Shown in pieces: positions 14,012 through 22,921 of a DNA stretch of 42,263 bases; position 1 is the stretch's first letter, and the number at the start of each line of letters is the position of its first letter. The position numbers and the translations under genes were made by a program. Source of the DNA: JAWOFN01 sp046497505 [NCBI: bacterium] (GTDB taxonomy: Bacteria; Blakebacterota; Blakebacteria; Blakebacterales); the NCBI GenBank assembly GCA_046497505.1, contig JAWOFN010000016.1, forward strand, positions 1 to 42,263, given 5' to 3'. A model generated the notes under the pieces. It saw only the letters and a list, made by a program, of their open reading frames with translations. It searched no databases and had not been told where the DNA came from.

Positions 14012-15471
14012 CAGTCCCTCTCCTCGGTGTCCTCGGGCCAGGGGTGGTCGGCGTCGGCCGCGAGCCGGCGGGCGGCCTCGGGTCCCCAGGTTCCTGCGCC
14101 GTACCCCCGGAGGGGGAGGTCGGCCTCCAACAGCGGGGTATAGAGGGCCCACGAGGACTCCACCTCGTCCGTGTGGACGAAGAGGGTCTGGTCCCCGCTC
14201 ACGACGTCCTGGAGGAGGGTCTCGTAGGCATCAGGGAGCGAGGTGAAGGCGCTCTCGTAGTCGAAGCCGAGCTGCTGTGTCACCGGGTGCATCCCCTCTC
14301 CCGGGCGTTTGACCTCGAAGGCCAAGTCGAACCCCTCGTCCGGCTGCAGGCTGATGCCGAGGACGTTGGACGAGGGGGCCTCGCCCCGCTCCCCGAAGAG
14401 GGAGACGGGGACGGAACGGAAGGTCACCGTGATACGGGTGAGGCGGCGGGGGAGCCGCTTCCCGGTGCGCAGGTAGAAGGGGACCCCCTGCCAGCGCCAG
14501 TTGTCGATACCCAGGCGCAGGGCGGCGAAGGTCTCGGTGGTGCTCTCTGCGGGCACCCCGTCCTCCTGCAGGTAGCCCGGGACCCGTTCACCGCCGATCG
14601 TTCCCTCCTCGTAGCGGCCCAGGACTACCTCCGCCGGGTCGATGGGGCGGACCGACTGGAGCACCTTGATCTTCTCCCGTCGGATCGCTTCGGAATCGAA
14701 CCGGGCGGGGACCTCCATGGCCGTTAGGCAGAGGAGCTGGGTCAGATGGTTCTGGACCATGTCCCGAAGGGCCCCGGAGTCGTCGTAGTAGGGGGCCCGG
14801 GTGCCCACCCCGAGGTCCTCGGCCACCGTGATGTGCACGCTCTCCACATGTTCCCGGTCCCAGAGGGACTCGAAGATGGGGTTGGCGAAGCGGAAGACCA
14901 GCAGGTTCTGGACCGTCTCCTTCCCCAGGTAGTGGTCGATCCGGTAGATCTGATCCTCGTCGAAGTCACGATGCAGACGGGCATCCAGTTCCTCGGCCGA
15001 GGCCAGGTCGCGACCGAAGGGCTTCTCCAGGATGATCCGGGTCCATCCCGGAGCGGTGTTCAGACCCCCTTCACACATAGCGTCCAGCACGGGTTCGAAG
15101 GCGCCGGGGGGCAGCGCCAGATAGAAGGCCCTGTTCCCCGGCAGGTCGTGCTCGGATTCCAGGGCCTCGATGCGTTCCTTCAGCGCCCGGTGATCCTCCG
15201 CCTCGACCGAGGCGGTCTGGAAGAAGAGGTTCTCCGAGGTCCATGCCCTCGCGTCCTCGAGATCCACACCCGCGGCGGTGAGGTCGTCGACGGACCGCTC
15301 CCGGAAGTCCTCGTCGCGCAGCCCGCTCCGGGACACTCCGAGTATGCGGCCGCGGGCAGAGGCCAGGGGGCCCTGATCCAGACGGTAGAGGGCGGGGAGG
15401 AGCTTGCGGCCGGTGAGGTCCCCGGTGGCTCCCAGGATGATGAAGAGATGGTCTTCGGTCCCCCCGCTCAA
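14011..15471 (-). CDS. zwf: glucose-6-phosphate 1-dehydrogenase
   Basis: A 486-residue enzyme that oxidises glucose 6-phosphate to 6-phosphogluconolactone with NADP+ (or NAD+). It shows the Rossmann motif IILGATGDLTGRKLLPALY, IILEKPFGRDL and the active-site RIDHYLGKETVQN, and ends with the conserved WGPEAARRL region. The start is TTG at 15471; TTGA overlaps the gnd stop by 4 bp and AGAAGAAGG precedes it. It is the middle gene of a gnd-zwf-pgl operon, a complete oxidative branch that supplies NADPH and pentoses. No unusual feature apart from the TTG start. Confidence 0.97.
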   Translation of the reverse strand: MSGGTEDHLFIILGATGDLTGRKLLPALYRLDQGPLASARGRILGVSRSGLRDEDFRERSVDDLTAAGVDLEDARAWTSENLFFQTASVEAEDHRALKERIEALESEHDLPGNRAFYLALPPGAFEPVLDAMCEGGLNTAPGWTRIILEKPFGRDLASAEELDARLHRDFDEDQIYRIDHYLGKETVQNLLVFRFANPIFESLWDREHVESVHITVAEDLGVGTRAPYYDDSGALRDMVQNHLTQLLCLTAMEVPARFDSEAIRREKIKVLQSVRPIDPAEVVLGRYEEGTIGGERVPGYLQEDGVPAESTTETFAALRLGIDNWRWQGVPFYLRTGKRLPRRLTRITVTFRSVPVSLFGERGEAPSSNVLGISLQPDEGFDLAFEVKRPGEGMHPVTQQLGFDYESAFTSLPDAYETLLQDVVSGDQTLFVHTDEVESSWALYTPLLEADLPLRGYGAGTWGPEAARRLAADADHPWPEDTEERD

Positions 15472-16382
15472 CCTTCTTCTCCCGTTTTCACGGCGTGACC
15501 GCCGAACTGGTTGCGCATCATCGCCAGGAGCCGGTCCGCGTACGACTCCGTGTCCCGGGATCGCAGACGCATCTGCAGGGCCAGGGTGATCACCGGGGCG
15601 GGTACGTCCAGGTCCACCGCTTCGAACACCGTCCAGCGTCCCTCCCCCGAATCGTCAACCCACGGTTCGATCCCCTCGAGGGTATGGTCCTCCGCGAGCC
15701 CGTCGGCGATGAGGTCCAGGAGCCAGGAGCGGATCACCGTCCCGGTACGCCAGATCCGGGCGACCTCCCCCAGCTCGAGTCCGAACCGCTCCTTGTGGCG
15801 CATGATGGAGAAGCCCTCGGCGAAGGCCTGCATCATGCCGTATTCGATGCCGTTGTGGACCATCTTCACGAAATGGCCCGCGCCGGTGGGCCCGACGCGG
15901 CCCCATCCCTCATCCGGAGCGGGGGCGAGTGAACGGAGCGCGGGTTCCACGCGTGCCACAGCCTCCTCGGGACCTCCCGTCATGAGTCCGTAGCCCTCCT
16001 TCCGTCCCCAGATCCCGCCGCTCACCCCGGTGTCCACGAGATGGAGCCCCTGCTCCCGGAGCCGCTCGGCCCGTACCAGGGTATCGGTGTAGCGGGAGTT
16101 CCCCCCGTCCACCACCACGTCCCCCTCGGTGAGATGGGGCAGCAGGGTATCGAGGACCTGGTCCACCGGGTCGCCGGCGGGTACCATGATCCAGACGACC
16201 CGAGGCGTGCCCAGGGCCCGGGCGAGGAAGGGGATGTCGTCCGCGGTCTCGATCCCGTGCTCCTCCGCTTCCCGCATGGCGTCCTCGGACCGGTTCCAGC
16301 CCACCACCCGGTGCCCGTCCCCGGTGAGGCGTCGCGCCATGTTCAGACCCATGCGTCCCAATCCTATCATGCCCAATTCCAT
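15468..16382 (-). CDS. gnd: 6-phosphogluconate dehydrogenase (decarboxylating, short form)
   Basis: A 304-residue enzyme converting 6-phosphogluconate to ribulose 5-phosphate plus CO2. Features are MIGLGRMGLNMARRL (dinucleotide-binding Rossmann), VVDGGNSRYTDT, DTGVSGGIWGRKEGYGLM and HFVKMVHNGIEYGMMQ with the catalytic Lys and His-Asn. The length of about 300 matches the YqeC/GndA short class rather than the 470-residue enterobacterial form. AGGAGG before ATG 16382 fixes the start. It is the first gene of the operon and overlaps zwf by 4 bp. Confidence 0.95.
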   Translation of the reverse strand: MELGMIGLGRMGLNMARRLTGDGHRVVGWNRSEDAMREAEEHGIETADDIPFLARALGTPRVVWIMVPAGDPVDQVLDTLLPHLTEGDVVVDGGNSRYTDTLVRAERLREQGLHLVDTGVSGGIWGRKEGYGLMTGGPEEAVARVEPALRSLAPAPDEGWGRVGPTGAGHFVKMVHNGIEYGMMQAFAEGFSIMRHKERFGLELGEVARIWRTGTVIRSWLLDLIADGLAEDHTLEGIEPWVDDSGEGRWTVFEAVDLDVPAPVITLALQMRLRSRDTESYADRLLAMMRNQFGGHAVKTGEEG

Positions 16383-16484
16383 ATTGGGCCTCCTCCTGGT
16401 TCGGTCAAAGTTCCGTGTGTCGATGGTCCGGGCAAACTCCGGCCGGCCCTGCTGTGAGGGATGTTCCTTCACGGCCTCCCCGGC

Positions 16485-16901
16485 TCACAGACTACAGGGA
16501 TGCAGGGTTCGAATCGACCCGGGAGCCGAATGTGCGTGATGATACCTTCCAGAGTCCTTACGCGGATAGCGAGCTGGACGAGCAGCTATCTGCTCACCGC
16601 ACGTCGTCTCGAGAAGGAGCCGGAGGACCTCCCCGGCTGCCTGGATGCCGTCAACCGGGGGCTCGCGCACGCCCTGGAACGGGTCTGCGACCGCCGCGAG
16701 GGATGCGAACTCCTCCATGCGCTCCCGGGCGGGTACCGACAGGTCGAACGCCTCCAGGAGCATGCCCGCCGCCTCACGTCGGGATCGGCCCACGACCGTG
16801 CGGAAGGCATGTACGACTTCATCGGCATCGAGGTCCGGTCTGAGTTCGAGGACCTCCCGGGAAGTGTTCCTCGGCGGGGATGTCTCCGGTTCCCGAATCA
16901 T
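16485..16901 (-). CDS. hypothetical protein
   Basis: A 138-residue frame upstream of gnd. Residues 15-105 have a plausible helical composition (ELRPDLDADEVVHAFRTVV, EAAGMLLEAFDL, RERMEEFASLAAVADPF, AAGEVLRLLLET). The last 35 residues are Arg/His/Pro-rich and look like run-on. There is no good ribosome site before ATG 16901, and no family is recognised. It could be a small regulatory helical protein, a degraded gene or a chance frame; I lean slightly to a real but possibly damaged gene. Confidence 0.35.
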   Translation of the reverse strand: MIREPETSPPRNTSREVLELRPDLDADEVVHAFRTVVGRSRREAAGMLLEAFDLSVPARERMEEFASLAAVADPFQGVREPPVDGIQAAGEVLRLLLETTCGEQIAARPARYPRKDSGRYHHAHSAPGSIRTLHPCSL

Positions 16902-17078
16902 CGCCGCGGCGGGCAGAGGAGGGAACGGAGGATGAGAGCGCCCTGGAATCGGTTGAGGGAGACGGCGGGCCGTGATGTATTAGGAGAAACAGGTCTGGAT
17001 ATTCGTGATAATGCCCACGCGGTGACACTCCACCGACCGACGGGAAGGACGGATCGGATATGTTCGAGCTGATCGCAG

Positions 17079-17410
17079 GTGGGCTGGTGGGGGTGGCTGC
17101 TTCTCCTCATCGGGGTGGGCCTCGGTGTCTTCACCCTTGAGGCGGCGGCCGCCATGGTGCGTGAAGGGATGTTCCGCGGCGCGGCGGTCATGGCGAGCCT
17201 TCTGGGCTTCATCACCGCCGTCTGGTGGGTTCTCTCGTTCCGGCTCGTGTTCCAGGGGGGTCGGGGAGGTCGAGAGAGGGACCCGGACCAGACCCGCCTC
17301 GATTATGCCCTGATGGCTGCCTCCTGGCGATACGCCGGTTCGGACGGTGTGTACGACTGGGAGGGGGTGAGCGGGGTGATCCGCGGCTACCGGGAACGGA
17401 TACTCACGCA
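17079..17410 (+). pseudogene. RdhB-like membrane segment fused to damaged rdhA
   Basis: From GTG 17079 one frame gives two hydrophobic helices (WWGWLLLLIGVGLGVF and MASLLGFITAVWWVLSF) and then DPDQTRLDYALMAASWRYAG and YDWEGVSGVIRGYRERIL. The membrane part could be a reductive dehalogenase anchor (RdhB), although it is not closely similar to the rdhB at 19565. The frame loses sense after about 17405, where rdhA-like sequence starts in another frame. I infer a deletion junction near 17400-17410. Assignment of the membrane part to RdhB rests on context. Confidence 0.4.
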
Positions 17411-18015
17411 TGGCGGTCACCGCTTCCACCCACGCAGAGTTCATCCGTGCTCTGGGATACCGTGTGCTCCCGGCGGGGAACGGGGTGGGCCCCAGCGTCC
17501 CCATGGCGGTGGATGCCGGCCTGGGCCAGGTTGGGCGCATGGGACTGCTCGTGACGCCGAAGTACGGTCCCCGTGTGCGGCTGGCGAAGGTCATCACCGA
17601 CATGCCCCTCGAACCGGACCTTGCCATCGACTTCGGGGTCACCGAGTTCTGTGAGGTGTGCATGCTCTGTGCCCAGGAGTGCCCCAGCGAGTCGGTCAGC
17701 AGAGGGGATCGGACCTGGTCGGGCCCTTCCCGGTCCAACAACCCGGGCGTGCTCAAGTGGTATGCGATGGTGGACCGATGCTATGACTTCAACGGTTTCA
17801 GCTGCTCGAACTGCAAGCGTGTGTGCCCTTTCAACAAGCCCAACGACTCCTGGCTCCGCTGCATGGTGCGCAAGGCGGTCGAGGCCCGCATCCGCGGGGC
17901 CGAGCGCATCATGGTCCGACTGGACCAGGCCACCGGGTACGGAAGGCAGCTCCTCTCCGCGGAGTTCTGGAAGCGGGAGGGAGACAAGACGATCACGGCA
18001 CGCGAGAAGATGTGA
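17404..18015 (+). pseudogene. truncated reductive dehalogenase-like protein (C-terminal half)
   Basis: About 200 residues match the second half of RdhA (and of related epoxyqueuosine reductases): VTASTHAEFIRALGYRVLP, VPMAVDAGLGQVGRMGLLVTP, then ferredoxin motif FCEVCMLCAQECPSESV and a second cluster FSCSNCKRVCPFNKP. These bind two [4Fe-4S] clusters that feed a cobamide. The N-terminal cobamide-binding half and Tat leader are absent, and a TGA (17377-17379) closes the frame upstream. ATG 17410 could give a short product, but it would lack an active site. It lies 25 bp before the second rdhA, so the locus once held two copies. Confidence 0.7.
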
Positions 18016-18040
18016 ACCCGGAAAACCCAGGAGAGTGAGG

Positions 18041-19568
18041 ATGGACATGCGTCCAGGAGACGAGGACCGGGAGGATCGGCTGCCCCCCAGGTCGGATGAC
18101 GGAGCGGAGGCGGGAGGGGGATTCAGCCGACGGGCCTTCCTGAAGTACTCCGGCGCCGCCGGCGCGGCGGCCGGGGGCCTTGGGCTCGGGCTGTTCGGGT
18201 ACGCGGCGGGCACCGACCCGGCCTCCTACCTCCGGATGGCAGAACCAGGAGGGAGCCAGCCAGCACTTCGATCGGGCCCGGTACGAGGTGGAGGAGCCCA
18301 CCTACATCCGGGTGGGTCCCACCGCCCGGGTGGACGCCCGGACCGGCAACATCTTCGAGCGGCGGAGCCGCTTCATGCGGCAGTACCCCGGTGTCCGCGA
18401 CGGAACCGGGGATTTCGACGAGCTCCTGAAGGCCTATTACGAGAAGCACCCCCAGGACCTGGAACTGGACATCCTCAACATCGAGGAAGTCATACCCAAG
18501 CTCCGGGAAGACCGGCAGAAGTACGGGGACCGGTTCCTGCTGGCGATCGCCTGGGCCAACGCCATGGGGGCCGCAGGACCGCGGAGCAGCGGCGGCCCCC
18601 CCGAGGAGGCGGACTTCCCCCGCCGCGGCCGATACGGGGGAGTGGTGGAGCCGGTGAAGCTGAAGGATGCCGCGGCCACAGCGGAGCTGATCAAGAAGGT
18701 CTCCCACGAGTTCGGGTCCACCCTGGTGGGCATCACGAAGCTCAACCCCGACTGGGTCTACCTCAACCCGCTGAGGGGGAGGGGCTGGGAGGACCCGGAT
18801 GTGCCCATGGAGGTCCCGGCCCACTGGGAATACGCCATCGTGGTGGGGACTCCGATGCAGTGGGACGCCATGTACGCCAATCCCACGCACGGCACCTCCA
18901 ACGACGCGTACTCCCGCTCCCGGATCATCGCCACCCGGCTGGCCGAGTTCATCAAGAGCCTGGGCTATCCCGCCCGGACCCACATCCCGGGGAACAGCTA
19001 CGACCTGATGGTACCGCCGATCGCCATCGACGCCGGGTTGGGGGAACAGGCGCGCCCATCGATCTGCGTCACCCCCGAACTCGGCCTCAACTTCCGTCCG
19101 GCGGTGGTCACGACGAACATCCCCATGAAGACGGACAAGCCCATCGATTTCGGCGTGCAGGACTTCTGCAACCACTGCAAGGTGTGCGCGGAGATGTGTC
19201 CTTCGGGGGCCATCCCCATGGGTGAGAAGGTGGAGATCCGGGGCTATCGGCGCTGGAAACTGGACACCGCGAGATGCCAGAACTTCTGGAACTCCAATCT
19301 GGGCAGCTCCGGGTGCCGCATCTGCGTGGCCTGCTGTCCGTATACCCGGAAATCGAACTGGCTCCACAAGGGAGCCCTGGAAGTGACGGCCAACGACCCC
19401 ACCGGTATCTCGGAGCGGGCGCTCACCGCCATGCAGAAGAGCTTCTACCCCGGTCCTGACCCCGAGGAGTACTACATACCCTCCCTGGGGGGCAGCAACG
19501 CCTCGTACCGGGAACCGCCGTGGTGGCTGAAGACGGAGGACTTCATCGAACTGGGAGGAGAGGGATGA
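18041..19568 (+). CDS. rdhA: reductive dehalogenase catalytic subunit RdhA, frameshifted after Tat leader
   Basis: A corobamide/Fe-S enzyme that would remove halogen from an organohalide at the outer face of the membrane. The leader from ATG 18041 has a Tat motif (FSRRAFLKYSG) and a hydrophobic stretch ending AAGTDPASYL. The mature domain continues one base out of frame with GWQNQEGASQHFDRARYEVE. An extra C at 18232-18233 (CCTCCGG for CCTCGG) separates them. The rest is intact: MVPPIAIDAGLGEQARPSI, FCNHCKVCAEMCPSGAIP and GCRICVACCPYTRKSN for two [4Fe-4S] clusters. Total length is about 508 residues, normal for RdhA. The stop overlaps the rdhB start. The shift may be real decay, recoding or a base-call error. 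Confidence 0.85.
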
Positions 19569-19888
19569 TGGAGTTCTTCCGCAGCGGGGCCTTCTGGTTC
19601 GTCGAGGGGATCCTCTTCGTGGTGGTCGTGGCCGGAGTACGGGCCTGGAGTCAGGACCGCGGCATCCCCATGCCGTGGTGGAAGTGGGGGGTGTTCATCG
19701 TCTGGCTCGCCCTGGCCGGCTTCACCTTCGCCTTCGTGGGTACCAGCCTGGGTGAGGGGGAACCCACCGCCGCCCTCCGGGGCGGGATCCTCTTCGGTGC
19801 CCTCACGGTGATCGCCGGAGCGGGGGTGAGGCGTCTGATCGTGCGGGGAGCGGGAGCGGCGGATGGCGGAACGACGAAGCACGGCTAG
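19565..19888 (+). CDS. rdhB: reductive dehalogenase membrane anchor RdhB
   Basis: A 107-residue membrane protein with three predicted helices: FWFVEGILFVVVVAGVRAW, WGVFIVWLALAGFTFAFVG and GGILFGALTVIAGAGV. Size, helix number and position directly after rdhA match RdhB, the small anchor that holds RdhA at the cytoplasmic membrane. ATGA at 19565 overlaps the rdhA stop by 4 bp, and GGAGGAGAGGG precedes it. The C-terminus overlaps the start of the rdhC-like gene by 26 bp. The sequence is weakly conserved in this family, so context carries much of the call. Confidence 0.75.
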   Translation: MMEFFRSGAFWFVEGILFVVVVAGVRAWSQDRGIPMPWWKWGVFIVWLALAGFTFAFVGTSLGEGEPTAALRGGILFGALTVIAGAGVRRLIVRGAGAADGGTTKHG

Positions 19889-21098
19889 ATACCGACGGGT
19901 CATCGCATGGGCGGTTCTGGTCCTGCTCGCGGGTGCCCTGTGGTACGGCCGATCGCATCGATCGCTGGAACTCGCGCCGCACCTCCAGGAACTCTTCCCG
20001 GGGGCCGAGAGGGTCGAAGCCGCCGGGAAGGCCTGGCGGGTCCTGGACGGCGAGGGCCGACTGCTGGGGTGGGCCGGGGTGGGAGAAGGGCAGGGATACG
20101 GCGGGCCCATGCTGGTGGCGGCAGGGATCGACACCCTGGGCCGCTTGGTGGGGGGCCGGGTGGTGGAGCACCGGGAGACCCCTATCTTCTTCCGGCTCCT
20201 GCGTCCCGAGCGGTACTTCGATCAGGTCCGAGGCAGACGCTACGAGAACGTCGATCAGGACTACGAGGCCGTGACGGGCATCACGGGTGCCACCCGCTCG
20301 AGCGGGGCGGTGGTGGAAGGGGTGCGTTCCTCCCTGGCGGCCGTCGTCCGGGAAGGTCTGGGGGGAGAGGTCCCGCGAGACCCCAGACCGTTCGAGTTCG
20401 GGACGGCGGAGATCGTCGTCCTGCTCCTCCTTTTCACCGCGATCGCTGCCTCCAGGCTCGGCGGCACCAGACGCCGCCGTCTTCGGTGGCTGACGCAGGT
20501 CACAGGTCTCGTGGTGATAGGCTTCTGGCAGGCCTCCCCCATCACCCTTGCCAAGATCACCTCCCTGGCCTCGGGTTTCTTCCCCGACCCCCGGACCGAA
20601 CTCGTCTTCTATCTGCTCGCCGGGGCCTTCCTACTCACGACCCTGCTGTACCGGCGCAATTTCTACTGCGTCTATCTCTGTCCCTTCGGGGCAACTCAGC
20701 GCTGTGTGGGAGTGATCGGGGGTATGCGTCTGAAGGTGCCGGTCAGGATTGCGCGGGCCGCTGCCGCGGGGCGGAACCTGCTGGTGTTCGCGCTCGCCTT
20801 CGCTGCCCTGGTCACCCTGCAGCCCGCATCGGTGACCTACGAGCCTTTCTCGGCGCTCTTCACCCTGACCGGGACGACCCTGCAGTGGCTGCTGCTCGGG
20901 GGGGTCCTGGTGGGGTCCCTCTTCCTCTCCGCTCCCTGGTGCACCCACCTCTGTCCCATGCGCAGTGTGGAAGTGTGGCTGCGGGCACTGTGGGGCAGAG
21001 GCGGTCGGGGTACCCCCGCCCCCCGGCGCATACAGGAACGGATCGGCGAAGCCGGATCGCCCCTCCAGGCCGCGGGACCCGATCAGGAGAGACGGTAA
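19863..21098 (+). CDS. rdhC: RdhC/NosR-like FMN-binding polyferredoxin membrane protein
   Basis: A 411-residue membrane flavoprotein. It has TM1 (VIAWAVLVLLAGALWYG), then a periplasmic FMN-binding domain with TGITGATRSSGAVVEG, where Thr in TGAT is the usual covalent FMN site, then four or five more helices and two cytosolic Cys motifs, CVYLCPFGATQRCV and CTHLCPMRS. This is the NosR/RdhC architecture. RdhC is encoded in many rdh operons and is thought to help electron transfer from quinones or RdhA maturation. It overlaps rdhB at its start and converges with the flavoprotein gene, overlapping by 16 bp. Some Cys of the classical 8-Cys ferredoxin are missing, as in other RdhC proteins. Confidence 0.8.
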   Translation: MAERRSTARYRRVIAWAVLVLLAGALWYGRSHRSLELAPHLQELFPGAERVEAAGKAWRVLDGEGRLLGWAGVGEGQGYGGPMLVAAGIDTLGRLVGGRVVEHRETPIFFRLLRPERYFDQVRGRRYENVDQDYEAVTGITGATRSSGAVVEGVRSSLAAVVREGLGGEVPRDPRPFEFGTAEIVVLLLLFTAIAASRLGGTRRRRLRWLTQVTGLVVIGFWQASPITLAKITSLASGFFPDPRTELVFYLLAGAFLLTTLLYRRNFYCVYLCPFGATQRCVGVIGGMRLKVPVRIARAAAAGRNLLVFALAFAALVTLQPASVTYEPFSALFTLTGTTLQWLLLGGVLVGSLFLSAPWCTHLCPMRSVEVWLRALWGRGGRGTPAPRRIQERIGEAGSPLQAAGPDQERR

Positions 21099-22450
21099 CG
21101 GTCCAGCTTCATGACGAGGGACTGCATACCCTCGGCGAAAGTCGGATGAGCGGCCTCCATCTCGACGATGGTCCGGGCGGGGGCGTCAGCGGCCATGAGC
21201 GCGGTGAAGATATGGACCAGCTCGCCCGCCTCCGAGCCCACGATGGACGCTCCAAGGACCCGTTCCGTGGACGGGTCGATGAGGACCTTCATGAACCCGG
21301 CGGTCTCGTCCACCTCGATCGCCCGGGCTATGTGACCGAAGGGCATCGAGGCGACCTCGAAGTCGATGCCCTGCTCCTCCGCCTCGGTCTCGTTCAGGCC
21401 CACCCGGGCCACCTGCGGATCGGTGAAGACGGTCGAGGGGATGAGGCGGTCGTCCCGTCCCCGGGTCCCGTCGTCGACCAGGACATCGAAGAGCAGTCGG
21501 TGATCGTCCCAGGCGGTGTGGGTGAATTGAGGGCCCCCGGTCACGTCGCCTGCCGCGTAGATCGAGTCGACGGACGTACGGTAGTACTCGTCGACCTCCA
21601 CGAAGCCGCGTTCATCTCGTTCCACGCCCGCCTCCTCACAGCCGAGATCTTCGGTGTTGGGCCGCCGGCCGGCGGCGATGAGCAGGCGGGAGCCCCGGAT
21701 CTCGGATCCGTCATCCAGGCTCATCACGATCTCGTCACCGTCGGGCCGCACCGACCGGGCGGTCCGCCCAAGGCGGAGGTCGATCCCCTCGGCATCGAAG
21801 ACCTCCTCGAGGGCCTGGGAGATCTCGGTGTCCTCACGGGGCAGCAGGTGGTGCGGACGGCCGACGATCGTCACCTCAGCTCCGAACCTGCGGAAGGCCT
21901 GACCGAACTCGCAGCCTATGTATCCGCCTCCGACGATCAGCAGGTGAGGGGGCAGGGCGGTGAGCTCCAGGATGTCCGCGTTGTCCATCCACTCCACATC
22001 AGCGAGACCGTCGATCGGTGGGAGGGCCGCCCGTGCACCGGTGTTGATGATGATCGTCCCGGCGGTGAACACCCGGCCGTCCGCTTCCACGGTGGAAGGG
22101 CCTGTGAACCGGCCGTGCCCCCGTACCAGGAGGACCCCATCCTCGCTCTCGATGCTCCGCTCCACGCCCGATCGCCACTGCTCGACGATCCGGTCTTTGC
22201 GCGCCATGACCGCCTCGAAGTCCACGCTCACTGGTCCGGTCTCGACGCCCAGACGGCCGGCGCCTCGCGCCGCGTGGGCCGCCCGCGCACTCGCGATGAT
22301 GGTCTTGGTGGGGGTGCAGCCATAGTTGACGCAGGTCCCTCCCAGGTAGGCTCTCTCGATGAGCACGACCTGCTGTCCCGAACCTGCCAGGCGGGTGGCC
22401 AGCGGGCTGCCCGCCTGGCCGCTCCCTATGATGATCACGTCGACCTTCAC
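21083..22450 (-). CDS. pyridine nucleotide-disulfide oxidoreductase (mercuric-reductase-like, no HMA domain)
   Basis: A 455-residue FAD enzyme. FAD-binding GSGQAGSPLATRL, redox-active disulfide GGTCVNYGCTPTKT, NAD(P)-binding VGGGYIGCEFGQAF, second FAD motif IYAAGDVTGG and a dimer-interface tail with AHPTFAEG (the His that partners the disulfide) are all visible. The group resembles lipoamide dehydrogenases and MerA-like reductases. It lacks the C-terminal Cys pair and the N-terminal heavy-metal domain of true MerA, so mercury reduction is unlikely. Start is ATG 22450. It converges on rdhC; a link to dehalogenation is not shown. The substrate is probably a small disulfide or quinone. Confidence 0.88.
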   Translation of the reverse strand: MKVDVIIIGSGQAGSPLATRLAGSGQQVVLIERAYLGGTCVNYGCTPTKTIIASARAAHAARGAGRLGVETGPVSVDFEAVMARKDRIVEQWRSGVERSIESEDGVLLVRGHGRFTGPSTVEADGRVFTAGTIIINTGARAALPPIDGLADVEWMDNADILELTALPPHLLIVGGGYIGCEFGQAFRRFGAEVTIVGRPHHLLPREDTEISQALEEVFDAEGIDLRLGRTARSVRPDGDEIVMSLDDGSEIRGSRLLIAAGRRPNTEDLGCEEAGVERDERGFVEVDEYYRTSVDSIYAAGDVTGGPQFTHTAWDDHRLLFDVLVDDGTRGRDDRLIPSTVFTDPQVARVGLNETEAEEQGIDFEVASMPFGHIARAIEVDETAGFMKVLIDPSTERVLGASIVGSEAGELVHIFTALMAADAPARTIVEMEAAHPTFAEGMQSLVMKLDRYRLS

Positions 22451-22619
22451 GATGGTCTCCTCATCCGTTAAGACGGGTATTGCTGGTGTGATCTTCCAGA
22501 GCAGCCGGCCCTCTCGGATCCCTGTAAGGATCGGGCTGCCACGTGCACGTACTCTTCAGAGAGAACAACTTCTGAAGACAGATGACAACTTCTTCGGACA
22601 TCAAAGGGAGTGAGAGGGT

Positions 22620-22830
22620 ATGCCGAAACTCGCAGTGCTCGTACTGGCCGGTACCGACAGCCACGCCGACATGGGACGCGTCTCCAACGCCCTGGAGACA
22701 GCCAAAGAGTTCAAGGAGGCGGGTGACCCGGGAGGTCAAGGCGGCGGGGGTCAGGCTCCTGGGCGACCATGACCAGCATCCCAGTCTGCGGAGACTGGCC
22801 GTGGATGGCTACGAGATCATATCCTTCTAG
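22620..22830 (+). pseudogene. DsrE-family gene with internal deletion
   Basis: ATG 22620 opens KLAVLVLAGTDSHADMGRVS and NALETAKEFKEAGD, the N-terminus of small DsrE-like proteins. It then switches frame to REVKAAGVRLLGDHDQHPSL and ends RRLAVDGYEIISF at TAG 22830, the normal C-terminus. The middle of about 45 residues, including the Cys-containing strand, is missing, and the two ends are out of frame. A deletion joined the ends near 22725. GTGAGAGGGT precedes the start. Confidence 0.75.
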
Positions 22831-22921
22831 TGCAGGGACACCCGGCAGGCAGGACTTCAGCAGTCGGACGAACGGCTGCCGGACAACGTCCGGCAGGCCG
22901 ACCCGAGGAACGGGGGGTACG

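Noticed and set aside
16478-16526. tRNA-like stretch with GGTTCGAATC and CGGCTC/GAGCCG ends
   Set aside because: The arms flanking TTCGAAT do not pair as a T-stem and there is no anticodon arm; it is most likely a chance resemblance.
21083-22450. Annotation as mercuric reductase merA
   Set aside because: The C-terminal Cys pair and HMA domain needed for Hg(II) handling are missing, and no other mer gene is present.
19907-22471. Very long plus-strand open frame across rdhC and the antisense of the flavoprotein
   Set aside because: It is a high-GC shadow; the sequence is Arg/Gly/Pro-rich without domains, and both strands have well-defined genes in other frames.
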